A DNA stretch of 64,000 nt from Mimachlamys varia. Taxonomy: Eukaryota; Mollusca; Bivalvia; Pectinida; Pectinidae. The stretch is from contig OX392527.1 of assembly GCA_947623455.1 (NCBI GenBank), forward strand, positions 31,612,201 to 31,676,200, in the 5' to 3' direction. Within the stretch, counting starts at the first letter, position 1. Every line of letters begins with the position of its first letter. Under the pieces are notes generated by a model. That model worked only from the letters and a program-made list of their open reading frames with translations. It searched no databases and was not told the origin of the DNA. Both the position numbers and the translations under genes were made by a program. Of this stretch, positions 33,279 through 45,655 are shown piece by piece.

Positions 33279-33412
33279 CTATGTTCCGAAACACCCATCT
33301 CATATTAAAGCTAGCCACTGCAAACGCTGGTAGGTTTCCAATCGCCATCAGTAAGTCTGCAACCGACAGATTCAGCACCAGAAAGTTTGAGGAATTGCGT
33401 AAACTTCGGAAT
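33279..33412 (-). CDS. Opsin, internal exon encoding intracellular loop 1 and TM2
   Basis: A 134-bp exon bounded by TTTTCAG|ATTCCG (33,413/33,412) and ATAG|GTAACT. It encodes FRSLRNSSNFLVLNLSVADL and then LMAIGNLPAFAVASFNMRWV, ending FRNIG. LNLSVADLLM is the conserved TM2 motif, with the Asp present in nearly all class-A receptors. The exon enters with one base completing the preceding codon. The expected upstream exon, with the N-terminus and TM1 (about 50-70 residues), was not found in the remaining 30 kb of this strand. It may be too short to see by eye, lie beyond a long intron, or be lost. Confidence 0.85.
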
Positions 33413-35908
33413 CTGAAAATTAAAAAAATAGATATATATTCCGATTACATGTAAATTAAGAAACGCATTCATTTTTAAGTTCAAACAAAGCAATATTCCA
33501 CGAGAGTTCAAATACATGTATTTAATTGAATTAGGTTTCGAAAACATAGTTACAGCGGGAAATCAAATAACAACAGTTAATATGGAATCAAATAACATTT
33601 ACCAATGGAAATCACAGAAATCGAAATTGATGTGAGCTCTAATAATAAATTAACTAAATAGAACCTGAGCAACACAATAGTTAACCTGAAATCAATACTG
33701 TAACAGTAAGAAACAGGAACTAAAATATCCAACTTGGTAATTGACAACTCATTATAGATGGGATCCCAAAGAAACTTAGACAGGGATTAAAGGCGTAAAC
33801 CGGCTCAAAGAAAAAGTAAATTATAGGACTAAAACTACAAAGTTATCTATGTGCTCTAGATGATTGATCACTAAGACAAAAAGAAATTCTTCATTTATGT
33901 AAGTACAACTTTACATAACAAGAACAGCTTTCTATGGTTCCCCGATAGCTATACATACACATCTGTGTATATTATATGTCTTACTCATTAGCACGATTGT
34001 CTTGTTTTGCAGCGAATATCCCCATGTCGTATTTTTTTATATCACATGAGTAATATGACTTATCAGCATTTTCAATTGGTCTTACTGGAGTCAGATCGGT
34101 GACGATTTTTATTTCTGTGGAATATGAAATTTACGTTTTACACGAGTAAATCCCATAAATTTTGATAATGTAATAAAAAATATATCACACCTTTTTAATG
34201 AATGAATTCTGTATGAATCTCGTCACAAATCTTTCAATTTAGCTCGCAGTTCCTATATCTGTTTCCTAAGTGGTATTGCATATAGTGTTCTACTTTTCCT
34301 CAGTATTATATACTCTTTATCAACTTGTAGTTAATGTTTACTACGTATATAAAGTGATAACTGGTTATTTGGTTTGCGTTGTCTTTGGTGATTTTAAAAC
34401 TAGTGTGATTTGCCTTACCATACTATCTGTTGGTTTTTAACATGTGCGTGATATCTTACCATATAGTTGATATGATATTATAGTGTATCTGTTTTGTTCT
34501 GTCTTACTCTATTTCTAAGGTGTGATTACATCCAGTTATATTTTTATATTACTATAAAGGTAACTATTTTCGCGATATCATTTTTTGCGCTGTCAATAGT
34601 GCTGTTTTTAACTGTGTACCTATGTTAATAAGACACTGTTGGGTTTGAGTAGTGCTAAATATGTTCGCGTGTGGATATATTCGCGGAATAAGCGAAAATT
34701 TCCTCACCGCGAACAATTCTACATTTACAGTGCCTAGTTAAAAACTCGGACGTTATATCGTGATATAATTAGATGATATCATGTCGTGTTCCATGTCATG
34801 CATTACGATATTGCCGCCGTGTTATGATCCAGTGTACTGTTTCTTACGTCTGATACTAATTAGGCGTTATGAACTTGTGTATTATATGTCAAGCAATATT
34901 GTTTAGGTTAGACATGATATAATAAAGAAGAAACACTAAATGACTTGAACTAATGTTAAAGAAATGGTAATTATGTTGAATTGTCGACTGAAAAAAACAG
35001 CATTATTACGACAGCAAGGAATAATTTAGGGGGAAAAAAATGGGATCTAAAGAACGCAACAAACATAATAAAGAATTAAATCGGGAAAAGACTCTTACTT
35101 TACTATTGGTAATATTACATATACATTAATATATTTACATTTTCACTTCACTCCGCCTCAATGAAATGAGTAAACTCACTTCATTTCCCAATGAAGTAAG
35201 TGGGGCACGCGCATTTTCGCTCCTGGCGATGTAATACATTTGTTTACAATAGTATATCCCTGGATAGGTCCCTTAAATGCAAATTGGATCATCTGCACGT
35301 CAGTCAGATTTCCCAATGTCCGTTACCAACATAGAACGTCTGAGATTGATCACAGGATCCATACTCTTTTAAGAAGTTGAAAACGTTAGATTCTATTATT
35401 CGACAGATGTAACCTGTTCACGAAACTAATAAACTAGCTAGACTACTATGGGCCCTAACCTAGCTTGCCCTTAGGGAAATTGTTTTTGAACCTTAACTAC
35501 GGTGTCTAGAATAATACTATACTGCCGAGGAGTTTAGATTAGGGTACATGTAGCACTTTTATCGGAAATTGATCTAAACCTCCAAAGGTGTCAAAATACT
35601 CTAAAAACCTTACTTAAATCCAAAACTAGATGTAACAAAATATAAGGAACCTGTGAGTTTTCGGTTGGGTCTGTTTCTTCTGTTCCAAATTAAAAATCGT
35701 CAAATCACTAATCCAGTTGAATACATGTTACCAATGTCATTCATCATACTTTCGTCAATAATCAATACATAATTCCACTGTTAAAGAGACATTTTCAATA
35801 TGCTTCGGCCTAATCGAAATCCAACTTCCGACAACTTTATTTGACTCGCTCCAGCTGTGACCAAATCACGACATCGTCATGTTTACTGTAGCGCGATGCA
35901 AATCGCTC
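33413..35908. other. Upstream of opsin exons, no exon recognised
   Basis: I looked on the minus strand for a first-helix exon (a GN..V pattern followed by a donor) and found none convincing. No arrays. Probably intron of the opsin gene if the first exon lies further upstream. Confidence 0.4.
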
Positions 35909-36300
35909 TTAAAGGCCCAATATACGTAACTTCAGGAAATTTTTCGGGATTCTGAAAAATTCTGAAAAAAATCCAGTTGATAACCATGCAAAAATAAGCC
36001 TAAAACGAAGTAAACCTGAGCGGTAACTAACAAGAAACTCTTGACAAAAAAATCCAAAGAGTTGAAAATAATTCAGGTGGGGCATACTCTAACAACAAAC
36101 CGAAGGTAGACGACGGTTCGAAATGGACTCGTGTTTACAAATAGGTTGTTTCAACTGCTGCTGTATCGGTAACCGCGAAAGAATTCATCTTGAATATTGC
36201 TGATATTAGTTAATCTTAACTAAATCTATCAATATAAAAAGTTATTTGGCTTGGTTTTCGCTTCAAGTTTTGCCGAAAGTTACGTATATTGGGCCTTTAA
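35909..36300. mobile_element. 392-bp TTAA-flanked MITE with 20-bp perfect TIRs
   Basis: TTAA then AGGCCCAATATACGTAACTT (35,909-35,932) is matched by the exact reverse complement followed by TTAA (36,277-36,300). Inside the arms GGAAATTTTTCGG and CCG remain loosely related. The interior has no coding capacity. TTAA target sites and an AGG start parallel the larger element at 6878-9645. Confidence 0.85.
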
Positions 36301-36849
36301 ACACTCTCGTAATTCATTTAATACTGGGAAGGTATTTCAATCAATTCGTAATGAAATGAGCGTTTGAGAGGTATTATTAAAGCACATACAGTGTAAATAA
36401 ATAAAACAAATCTTGTCTTTGGACGATATTTTTTTTTTTTTTACTAGTGATGAATGAAACTAGCTATCGGCTGTTCCGCGTATGTACATACATGACGATA
36501 AGTGAGCAACAATATAACAAAAGTGAAGCACCGTGTGACACCGGCAGCTGAGAGGACACGCGAATGGCAGGACATTTAAAATAAATTGAATGTCTATTTT
36601 GTTGCTTCATCGGCTGATGATTTCAAATGAGCCTTATGCAAATGATACGGTAAACTGTATCAGTAGTTAATTCATGCAAAACAAATCCCCCTTCCCTTTT
36701 TTATTTTTCAAGTTAGTTTTTATTAAGTAAACAGAAACAAAAACTTCATCACAAAATCAATTTTAAATGATTTTTTTTTCAAATTCACTTCGATTTCTTT
36801 TGCGAGTGCATGATCAGATTGCTGAAGCTTGTTGTGGTCCCTGATATAT
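36301..36849. other. Intergenic
   Basis: Contains a T run near 36,430 and no supported gene. A 70-codon minus-strand frame (36,723-36,935) overlaps the start of the satellite leader and is not recognised. Confidence 0.45.
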
Positions 36850-37315
36850 TTCGGAGAATCGTTTTCTATTGGTGTATTAAACCAAGGAAATGCAGTTTGA
36901 GACGCAATATTGACACATATGTGTAGCCAGGACATTTCAACACTTTAAACTAGTGGATCTGACGTTTTTTTGGAAACATTGCCATTAATTACTCCTTATC
37001 CATGGCGTCAAGTTACCGTAACGTTTAATTCGTTGAATGTCCCGAGTTTTCCCCTTCCTCTAATCCCCTATTTCACAATTGAGTAATAAACGTTTGAATA
37101 TAAAGCCGATAAAAAGCTATAGGGGTAATAAAACAGCTTGGTTATCAGCGTAAAATACGGATATTGCAGGAGAGAGAGACCTGTGGTATCTCTACAGTAG
37201 CATTGATCAGATTGGTAAGAAATCGGTAACTTCATTTTTCAAGTCATTGTATGTTTTGCATACCTTTCAAATAGAAATCAAATGATTCAAATCACCAAGG
37301 CCACAGACAAAGGAA
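36850..37315 (+). repeat. Leader of the 17-bp satellite, copy 1
   Basis: Homologous to 41,755-42,188. Shared blocks include GAAATGCAGTTTGAGACGC, ATCCCCTATTTCACAA, GAGTAATAAACGTT, AAAAAGCTATAGGGGTAATA, TTATCAGCGTAAAATACGG, ATTGGTAAGAAATCGGTAAC, TTCAAGTCATTGTATGTTTT and ATCAAATGATTCAAATCAC. Copy 1 has ~25 extra bp (GAGAGAGAGACCTGTGG...). Both copies end a few bases before a 17-bp satellite array in the same orientation. No ORF is conserved between the two. Confidence 0.85.
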
Positions 37316-38938
37316 AACCTGTCACATAACCTAACCTGTCACATACCCTAACCATACCCTAACCTGTCACATACCCTAACCTGTCACATACCCCTTACCT
37401 GTCACATACCCTAACCTGTCACATACCCTAAACTGTCACATACCCTAACCTGTCACATACCCTAACCTGTCACTTACCCTAACCTGTCAAATACCCTAAT
37501 CTGTCACATACCCTAACCTGTCACATACCTTAACCTGTAACCTGTCACATACCCTAACCTGTCACATACCCTAACCTGTCACATACCCTAACCTGTCACA
37601 TACCCTAACCTGTCACATACCCTAATCTGTAACCTGTCACATACCCTAACCTGTCACATACACTAACCTGTCACATACCCTAACCTGTCACATACCCTAA
37701 TCTGTCACATAACCTAACCTGTCACATACCCTAACCATACCCTAACCTGTCACATACCCTAAACTGTCACATACCCTAACATGTCACATACCCTAACCTG
37801 TCACATACCCTAACCTGTCACATACCCTAATCTGTAACCTGTCACATACCCTAACCTGTCACATACCCTAACCTGTCACATACCCTAACCTGTCACATAC
37901 CCTAACCTGTCACATACCCTAACCTGTCACATAACCTAACCTGTCACATACCCTAACATGTCACATACCCTAACCTGTCACATACCCTAACCTGTCACAT
38001 ACCCTAACCTGTCACATACCCTAACCTGTCACATACCCTAACATGTCACATACCATAACCTGTCACATACCCTAACCTGTCACATACCATAACCTGTCAC
38101 ATACCCTAACCTGTCACATACACTAACCTGTCACATTCCCTAAACTGTCACATACCCTAACCTGTCACATACCCTAACCTGTCACATACCCTAACCTGTC
38201 ACATACCCTAACCTGTCACATACCCTAACCTGTCACATACCCTAATCTGTAACCTGTCACATACCCTAACCTGTCACATACCCTAACCTGTCACATACCC
38301 TAACCTGTAACATACCCTAACCTGTCACATACCCTAACCTGTCACATACCATAACCTGTCACATACCCTAACCTGTCACATACCCTAACCTGTCACATAC
38401 ACTAACCTGTCACATACCCTAACCTGTCACATACCCTAACCTGTCACATACACTAACCTGTCACATACCCTAACCTGTCACATACCCTAACCTGTCACAT
38501 ACCCTAACCTGTCACATACCCTAACCTGTCACATACACTAACCTGTCACATACCCTAACCATACCCTAACCTGTCACATACCCTAACTTGTCACATACCC
38601 TAACCTGTCCCATACCCTAACCATACCCTAACCTGTCACATACCCTAACCTGTCACATACCCTAACCTGTCACATACCCTAACCTGTCACATACCCTAAC
38701 CTGTCACATACACTAACCTGTCACATACCCTAACCTGTCACATACCCTAACCTGTCACATACACTAACCTGTCACATACCCTAACCTGTCACATACCCTA
38801 ACCTGTCACATACCCTAACCTGTCACATACCCTAACCTGTCACATACACTAACCTGTCACATACCCTAACCTGTCACATACCCTAACCTGTCACATACCC
38901 TAACCTGTCACATACCCTAACCTGTCACATACCCTAAA
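37316..38938 (+). repeat. 17-bp satellite array 1 (~95 copies), CCCTAA in each unit
   Basis: The unit is TAACCTGTCACATACCC; its complement contains TTAGGG, the animal telomere hexamer, once per unit. Occasional shorter joints (CCCTAACCATACCCTAACC and TAATCTGTAACCTGTC) recur at intervals, which shows block duplications. No stop-free frame of note. It is interstitial, not a telomere: the hexamer is never itself tandem. Confidence 0.95.
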
Positions 38939-39287
38939 GTGTTACATATTTACACTCACAAATGATCCGGATAACAGCCGTTATGTGTCCACATATTCAA
39001 AAAACAGGTTTTTTCAGCAGTTTAATCTTTGATACTAAAACAGTGTTAAACTTTATATGATAATATCGTTTTTTATCCATATGCATAGGTTCAAATATGT
39101 TTCTGTGTCCCGTACTTTGATCTTACTGGTCTGACTTTGTTGCAGTATGCCATGCTTTCATCAGAGAGTTGTTGAATGTGATCTGTATTGATTCATGTAG
39201 ATAGGATTTTTATAGTTTCTTTATTCATTTTTATTCAGTTAATTATTTATTTTGACGTTTCAGTTGAAACATGTTGTATAGGCCTAC
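38939..39287. other. Right flank of satellite array 1
   Basis: Unique-looking AT-rich sequence with no gene. It has no counterpart after array 2, which runs straight into a LINE. Confidence 0.45.
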
Positions 39288-39452
39288 CTAAAAGTGTTGT
39301 TATCTCCCTTGCTTGCCATATCATGGCTACATTTGGAAGTGTTTTTACGTCATCCGATTATCACATGGCGCCAAATCATCTCAAAAACACTTTTGGAAGT
39401 CCATCTTGTATCCACCATTGTAGCCAATCCAGAGAAATAACAACACTTTTGG
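39288..39452. mobile_element. Imperfect foldback element, ~165 bp
   Basis: TAAAAGTGTTGTTATCTCCCT near the left is mirrored by AATAACAACACTTTTGGG near the right. Closer to the centre, TTTGGAAGTGTTTTTACG faces AAAAACACTTTTGGAAGT. The centre holds CACATGGCGCCAAATC. The overlapping 111-codon frame at 39,188-39,523 is a by-product. Confidence 0.55.
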
Positions 39453-39817
39453 GAAAGATCTATAGGAAACGCGTTCTGCGTTGGATCAACAATTCCTGCT
39501 GGATTGCTTTTGACACCAGATAGATCTGAACGTATCTCCGTATATTGATCTTCTGTATAAATTTAAGTGGCATTTAGTGAAAATCTTCTATTTCAAAGTA
39601 TCATCCTTGCTTCTCAAAACTATGGTGTTTACATGTCGCAGTTGGTTTGTTATTTTAGGGCTTGCTTTAAATATCATGATTTTTGTGATCGATGTCGACT
39701 ACTGTCAAACAAACTAACAACACAAAGATTCGAGAGATGCGGGTTGATCGGAACTTTCGGCAAGTTTTATGGTCGCCATATTTGTCTCATTGAGAAATAT
39801 TCTGTATATGTGTGATA

Positions 39818-40110
39818 TGAAGATGGAAGTTTTTGAGTATACTCATTAGTGTGGTTACTTATTGTGATTGGCAATGATGACTCGGTTCTCTTTTCGAGGA
39901 CTTGATGTTTACTGGGATGTGACAAAGATTGACATGGCGGGTGTCGTCAATGAAACAGAAGACGCTTTCTCTTCCGGAACACCTTGTCTTATTCTCTTGT
40001 AATTGTATAAGGGTCCCCATGTGGATCCTCTTTTGTATTTTGCCCCTAGTCTAATCGATTTTGAGATCGCATAATAGTTTTGTTGACGCTTCGGTAATCT
40101 TTATATTTTT
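39818..40110 (+). repeat. Interspersed repeat family A, copy 3
   Basis: The longest copy: ATGAAGATGGAAGTTTTTGA, TTGTGATTGGCAATGATGAC, GAGGACTTGATGTTTACTGG, GGGTGTCGTCAATGAAACAG, AAGACGCTTTCTCTTCCGGA, TTTTGCCCCTAGTCTAATCG, ending near a TTTTTTAAAATC run. Alignment with the other copies defines the family. Confidence 0.75.
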
Positions 40111-41754
40111 TAAAATCAATAAACATTGTCCTTAATGGTGAGGTTAATAGGGTAAACATGAGTTCGTACCTTTATCTCAGACTCCATACATGATAATTAT
40201 TATCGTAAAGTTTATTGATTATCACGACACTACAGTTCATAAACCACCTTTGGAATTGTAAAATAATAATATCATTATTATCTTATCTTATTGTAAGCAT
40301 TTATCCAATTCACTTTTTGAATAGTTTATCCAAAACTACATTTTCGGTAAACTATTCCGCACATTAATTGTTCGTAGTAAAAAACTGTTTTCCTTTTATG
40401 AATTGCACACTCTTAGGGGCATCATTTCAAAGCATTTCCTATGCTCCCGGATCGGTTTGAAACATCAAAATAAAAACACAAAAAGCCGGTACCATCGTGG
40501 TCTTGTTTGCCTACATATCCCCTTGCTGCCTCCTGAACGATAATATTGGGTTGCTTGCATATCCGTCTCTCCTGGTATGAACGGTTTCAATTCAAAGACC
40601 AATTTCTTTGATAATCCTGGCCAACAAAGATCAATATAGCATACAGTTCATGCAGAATTAGTAATAGCACGTTAAAATGCGCCGATCGCTTCAATTAAAG
40701 AATATTTTTGACGGTGCAAATACTATCAACCACTGTCTTATACATATGTACATTCGGGTTTTAGCATAATATTCTGTTAAACAATCCAACTATGAGGTTT
40801 TTTTCTGTAACCTTGGGGAAAATGATAAATTATGTAGTGCCAAGATCAAACTTCTTTCACGTTCTAACTATTTGGCAACAATGCACTTCATATTCTCAAC
40901 AAGTAATGTAGACATCGACCAGACACGATTGGTGTGTAAAGGTGTTTTAGCGGTGACACCACAAGATGGATGCACGTTGATCATGAGTATCAACAAGAAC
41001 TTTTGCTTTTTGATTGATTAAATGAAGTAAAAAACGAGACATGAAACAGGTGCTGTTTGAATCTTGTTTTATAACGGGTGCTTCAAAAATCAATAATAAT
41101 CAGTTTAAAATCCAAGTAAGATTATTCAATTACGTACTGAATCGAGGCCCTAAGGCATTGGTATGACCTCGATATATACCGGGGCTCGGGGAGGTTTTTT
41201 CATAAACATTTTCCTCGGGTTGGAAGATATGATTAATGTAAAGATTGTTTTACCCAACAATACAAAAATATAATACAAAATCCCATGCAAATCTACGACG
41301 CATCATATATTGGAGAGATTTTAATTTTTGCCTTGGTGAACATCGGAAAGATACCGAAACCTGAGAAGTAAAGAAACTTATCCAATCATAAAAGCAGTCG
41401 GAGTCCCGATAAAAAAATCGACAATTACAGACATGCAACAACGTATTGGACAGAAAGAGCAATCTACTGAAGCGGCAAGTGAGCCATCTGGATACGTAGC
41501 CGCGGGTCGATTCTAAATCGAGACGAGGGGGCTCACAGACTCCCGCACATCTATTACCTATTCTTAAACAAAGCGTAGCCGAATCAAGTTATTTCGGCAC
41601 ACTACGAAATGCTATTGTAACAACGTCACAATTGTAGACGAACACTTTGTGATCATACGCCTTTCTGGCTTATTGTCTGGCAAAGATGATAGAGTACGTA
41701 ACGCACTAGTCATCGAAAACGTCACAAAAATAATTATTGGTTGTGTCAAAAAAT
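40111..41754. other. Intergenic
   Basis: About 1.6 kb with no supported gene, array or inverted repeat. Confidence 0.45.
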
Positions 41755-42188
41755 CTCTATATATCGTTTTCTCTTAGTGTAATAAACCTAGTCAAGCAAC
41801 AAACGAAATGCAGTTTGAGACGCGACATGGACACACATTGTGTAGCTGGAACATTTCAACAATTTACAACTGGTGCATCTGAAGTTTTCTTGGAAAAGTT
41901 ACCACTAATTACTCCTTGTTCATGGCTTCAAGTTACCATAGCGCTTAATGCGTTAAATGTTTTCCAATCCCCTATTTCACAAATGAGTAATAAACGTTGG
42001 AATGTAAATCCGGTAAAAAGCTATAGGGGTAATACTATAACTTTATCAGCGTAAAATACGGGTATTGCAGTAGCATTTATCAGATTGGTAAGAAATCGGT
42101 AACTTCATTCTTTCAAGTCATTGTATGTTTTGCAAACCTTTCAAATAAAAATCAAATGATTCAAATCACAAAGTCCACAAAAAAAAGA
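41755..42188 (+). repeat. Leader of the 17-bp satellite, copy 2
   Basis: The counterpart of 36,850-37,315, about 4.9 kb away in direct orientation, with perhaps 80-85% identity by eye. The 105-codon frame across it (41,737-42,054) is not open in copy 1, so a coding role is unlikely. Confidence 0.85.
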
Positions 42189-43385
42189 TAACCTATCACA
42201 TACCCTAACCTGTCACATACCCTAACCATACCCTAACCTGAAACCTGTCACATGCCCTAACCTGTCACATACCCTAACCTGTCACATACCCTAACCTGTC
42301 ACATACACTAACCTGTCACATACCATAACCTGTCACATACCCTAACCTGTCACATACCCTAACCTGTCACATACCCTAACCTGTCACATACCCTAACCTG
42401 TCACATACCCTTACCTGTCACATACCCTAACCTGTCACATGCCCTAACCTGTCACATACCCTAACCTGTTACATACCCTAACCTGTCACATACCCTAACC
42501 TGTCACATACCCTAACCTGTCACATACACTAACCTGTCACATACCCTAACATGTCACATACCCTAACCTGTCACATACCCTAACCTGTCACATACCCTAA
42601 CCTGTTACATACCCTGACCTGTCACATACCCTAACCTGTCACATACCCTAACCTGTCACATACCCTAACCTGTCACATACACTAACCTGTCACATACCCT
42701 AACCTGTCACATACCCTAACCTGTTACATACCCTAACCTGTCACATACCCTAACCTGTCACATACCCTAACCTGTCACATACCCTAACCTGTCACATACC
42801 CTAACCTGTCACATACCCTAACCTGTTACATACCCTGACCTGTCACATACCCTAACCTGTCACATACCCTAACCTGTCACATGCCCTAACCTGTCACATA
42901 CCCTAACCTGTCACATACCCTTACCTGTCACATACCCTAACCTGTCACATGCCCTAACCTGTCACATACCCTAACCTGTCACATAACCTAACCTGTCACA
43001 TACCCTAACCCGTCACATACCCTAACCTGTCACATACCCTAACCTGTCACATACACTAACCTGTCACATACCCTAACCTGTCACATACCCTAACCTGTCA
43101 CATACCCTAACCTTTTACATACCCTAACCTGTCACATACCCTAACCTGTCACATACCCTAACCTGTCACATGCCATAACCTGTCACATACCCTAACCTGT
43201 CACATGCCATAACCTGTCACATACCCTAACCTGTTACATACCCTAACCTGTAACATACCCTAACCTGTCACATACCCTAACATGTCACATACCCTAACCT
43301 GTCACATACCCTAACGTGTCACATACCCTAACGGGTCACATACCATAACCTGTCACATACCCTAACCTGTCACATACCCTAACTT
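42189..43385 (+). repeat. 17-bp satellite array 2 (~70 copies)
   Basis: Same TAACCTGTCACATACCC unit and orientation as array 1, with private variants (CATGCCC, CTGTTACATACCCTGACC) that recur in blocks. The last unit breaks off at CCCTAACTTGATATTTG, where LINE-derived sequence begins. Confidence 0.95.
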
Positions 43386-45655
43386 GATATTTGAAATTAT
43401 TACTATTAGACCAAATGATAAATCTTGGATGACACACAATATCAGGACAAAAATGAGACAAAGAAATATAATTCACAAACAGGCAAAACACACAAATGAC
43501 CCTGATCATTGAACACATTTTAGAACTATTCGGAATGAAGTTACCAGCCTTATTAGAGAAGCAAAAATTAATTTAATTGATAAACTCCAAAAATCACTTA
43601 ATGATAAAGATATACCCCATGACAAGCGGTGGACAATTGCAAAAACAGTTTTAAAATTTGACAATAAGTCACCCACTATTCCCCCAATTGAATCAGGGGG
43701 CAATATTTTTTATCACCAAAGTGAAAAGGCTGACTGTTTGAATAAATACTTGACATCTATTTCTTCGTCTTCTAATGATCTAGAACTTCCTGATGGTATA
43801 CCTGTGGAACCTCCTTATTTTATTTCAAACATCCAAATAACTAATCAAGATGTTAAAGACCAATTAGAAAACATGAATGATAAGAAACCATCAGGACCTG
43901 ATGTCTTAGTTCCTAAAGTTATTAAAAAGTTAGCACCATCTCTTATACTGCCACTTAAACTTCTATTTAACAAAACTCTAAACTCTAGTACTCTTCCAAA
44001 TTCCTGGAAGCTAGCAAATGTTAATGCCATCTTCAAAGGCAATGGCTCTAAAAGCAATACTGCTAACTACAGACCAATTTCTATTACTTCTTGTATCCTA
44101 TTTAAATACTTATACAATTATCTCATATCTAATAATATTCTATCAAACAATCAATCTGGATTTAGACCTGGTGACTCCACTGTAAATCAACTATTATCTA
44201 TTTATCAAGAAATTTCAAAACACTTAGACACAGGAAAAGAAGTTAGGTTTGTATTTTGTGACATAAGCAAGGCCTTTGATAGAGTTTGGCATTTAGATCT
44301 TATTAAAAAATTAAGTAATTATGGAATTAAAGGCAAATTATTATCATGGATTCAAAACTACCTCTCTGATAGGTCCTTAAGAGTAAGTACAGAAAGTATT
44401 TATTCCCCATATCTAACTGTGAATGCAGGAGTCCCACAGGGATCAGTTCTTGGTCCACTTTTATTTTTATTATACATAAATGACATCACTGATCTTGTTT
44501 CAAGTTAAGTTAAACTTTATGCTGATGACACCTCCCTATATGTTATTGTCGACAACAATCCTGATCATTCGGTGGAACTTCTTACCAAAGACTTAAAAAT
44601 ATTAGTGAATGGGCAAAAGTTTTGGATGTAAATTTTAATTCAACTAAAACGAAATCCATGTTATTTTCCCGGAAAAAAGAAATGTTTTACCACCAATTTA
44701 TTTTCAAGATAGTGTTATTTCTACTGAACCTACTCACAAACACTTAAGCGTTACTCTAAAAAAAAATGGCACTTGGGAATCTCACATACAAACTATTTAT
44801 GAAAAAGCATATGCTAGAATAAACATACTACGCTGCTTGAAATATAAACTTAACAGAGAATCTCTTATTAAAATATATTATGCATCCATGAGACCCCTTT
44901 TTGAATATGCTGATGTCATCTGGAATAATTGTACAACCTACCTAAAAAATATTACTTGAATTTATTCACCTAGAAGCGGCAAGAATCATAACAGGACTCA
45001 GAAAAGGAACATCACATCATTTACTGTATAGGGAATTGGGGTGGGAACCATTAGAAAATCGTCGAAAAAATCATCAATGAATCCTTATGTATAAAATACT
45101 TCATGGTCAAACTCCTTTATATTTGCAAGAAATAATTAACCCATTTCTTAACAATAATATTGATAATGTTTACCCACTGAGTAGAAATAGAAGATTTAAC
45201 CCACCTCTTTGCAGATCTAATAACTTTTATAATAGTTTCTTTCCTTCAATGCCCAGAGAATTTAATAATCTTTCACCAACTATGCTACAAGCAGCATCTA
45301 TTAATAACTTTAAAAAAAACTTCTTAACGCTTCAAATACTAGTGAAGAGGAAGATATGAGTACTTCAGATGTATTAAAAAATAACGGATCAAGAAAGGGT
45401 AATATTATACTTTGTCAGCTTCGAAATGGATGTAGCAACTTAAACCTTGACCTATTTATTGATCATTTAAAAGTTAATCCTATATTTGCATGTGGTCTAA
45501 ATCAAGAAACTGTCTCACATTTTTTTCTTCATTGCCCTTTATTTTCAGACCAAAGAGCTCTTCTAAAAAATGAACTTGAACCTATTGGAAACCATAACCA
45601 CTTTCATCTCACTAATTTCTTATATATGGCTGTCAGATATGTAGTGAAAGCGTGA
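43381..45655 (+). pseudogene. Decayed LINE reverse transcriptase ORF2
   Basis: One frame is readable from 43,381 through an in-frame TGA at 43,510-43,512 to a TAA at 44,506-44,508. It carries RT motifs ANYRPIS, NNQSGFRPGDST, FCDISKAFDRVWH (first catalytic Asp) and AGVPQGSVLGPLLFLLYIND. The catalytic YADD (44,518-44,529) comes just after that TAA. Frameshifts follow near 44,595 and 44,690, more stops lie near 44,957 and 45,076, and the last part is split between 45,087-45,358 and 45,356-45,655. That part ends with a C-terminal region with CQLRNGCSNLN and a C-H-H-C-like pattern (IFACG...SHFFLHCPL). A stretch of about ten codons seems missing between SITSC and KYLYNYL compared with usual elements. 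It cannot make an active enzyme. Clade: CR1/Jockey-like group, not resolved. Confidence 0.88.

Noticed and set aside
37316..38938. Telomere or interstitial telomere tract
   Set aside because: CCCTAA occurs only once per 17-bp unit and is never itself tandem, so it is a satellite that includes the hexamer.
39188..39523. 111-codon plus-strand frame
   Set aside because: It runs through both arms of a foldback element and has no domain or splice support.
41737..42054. 105-codon frame in satellite leader copy 2
   Set aside because: The homologous leader copy 1 does not keep the frame open.
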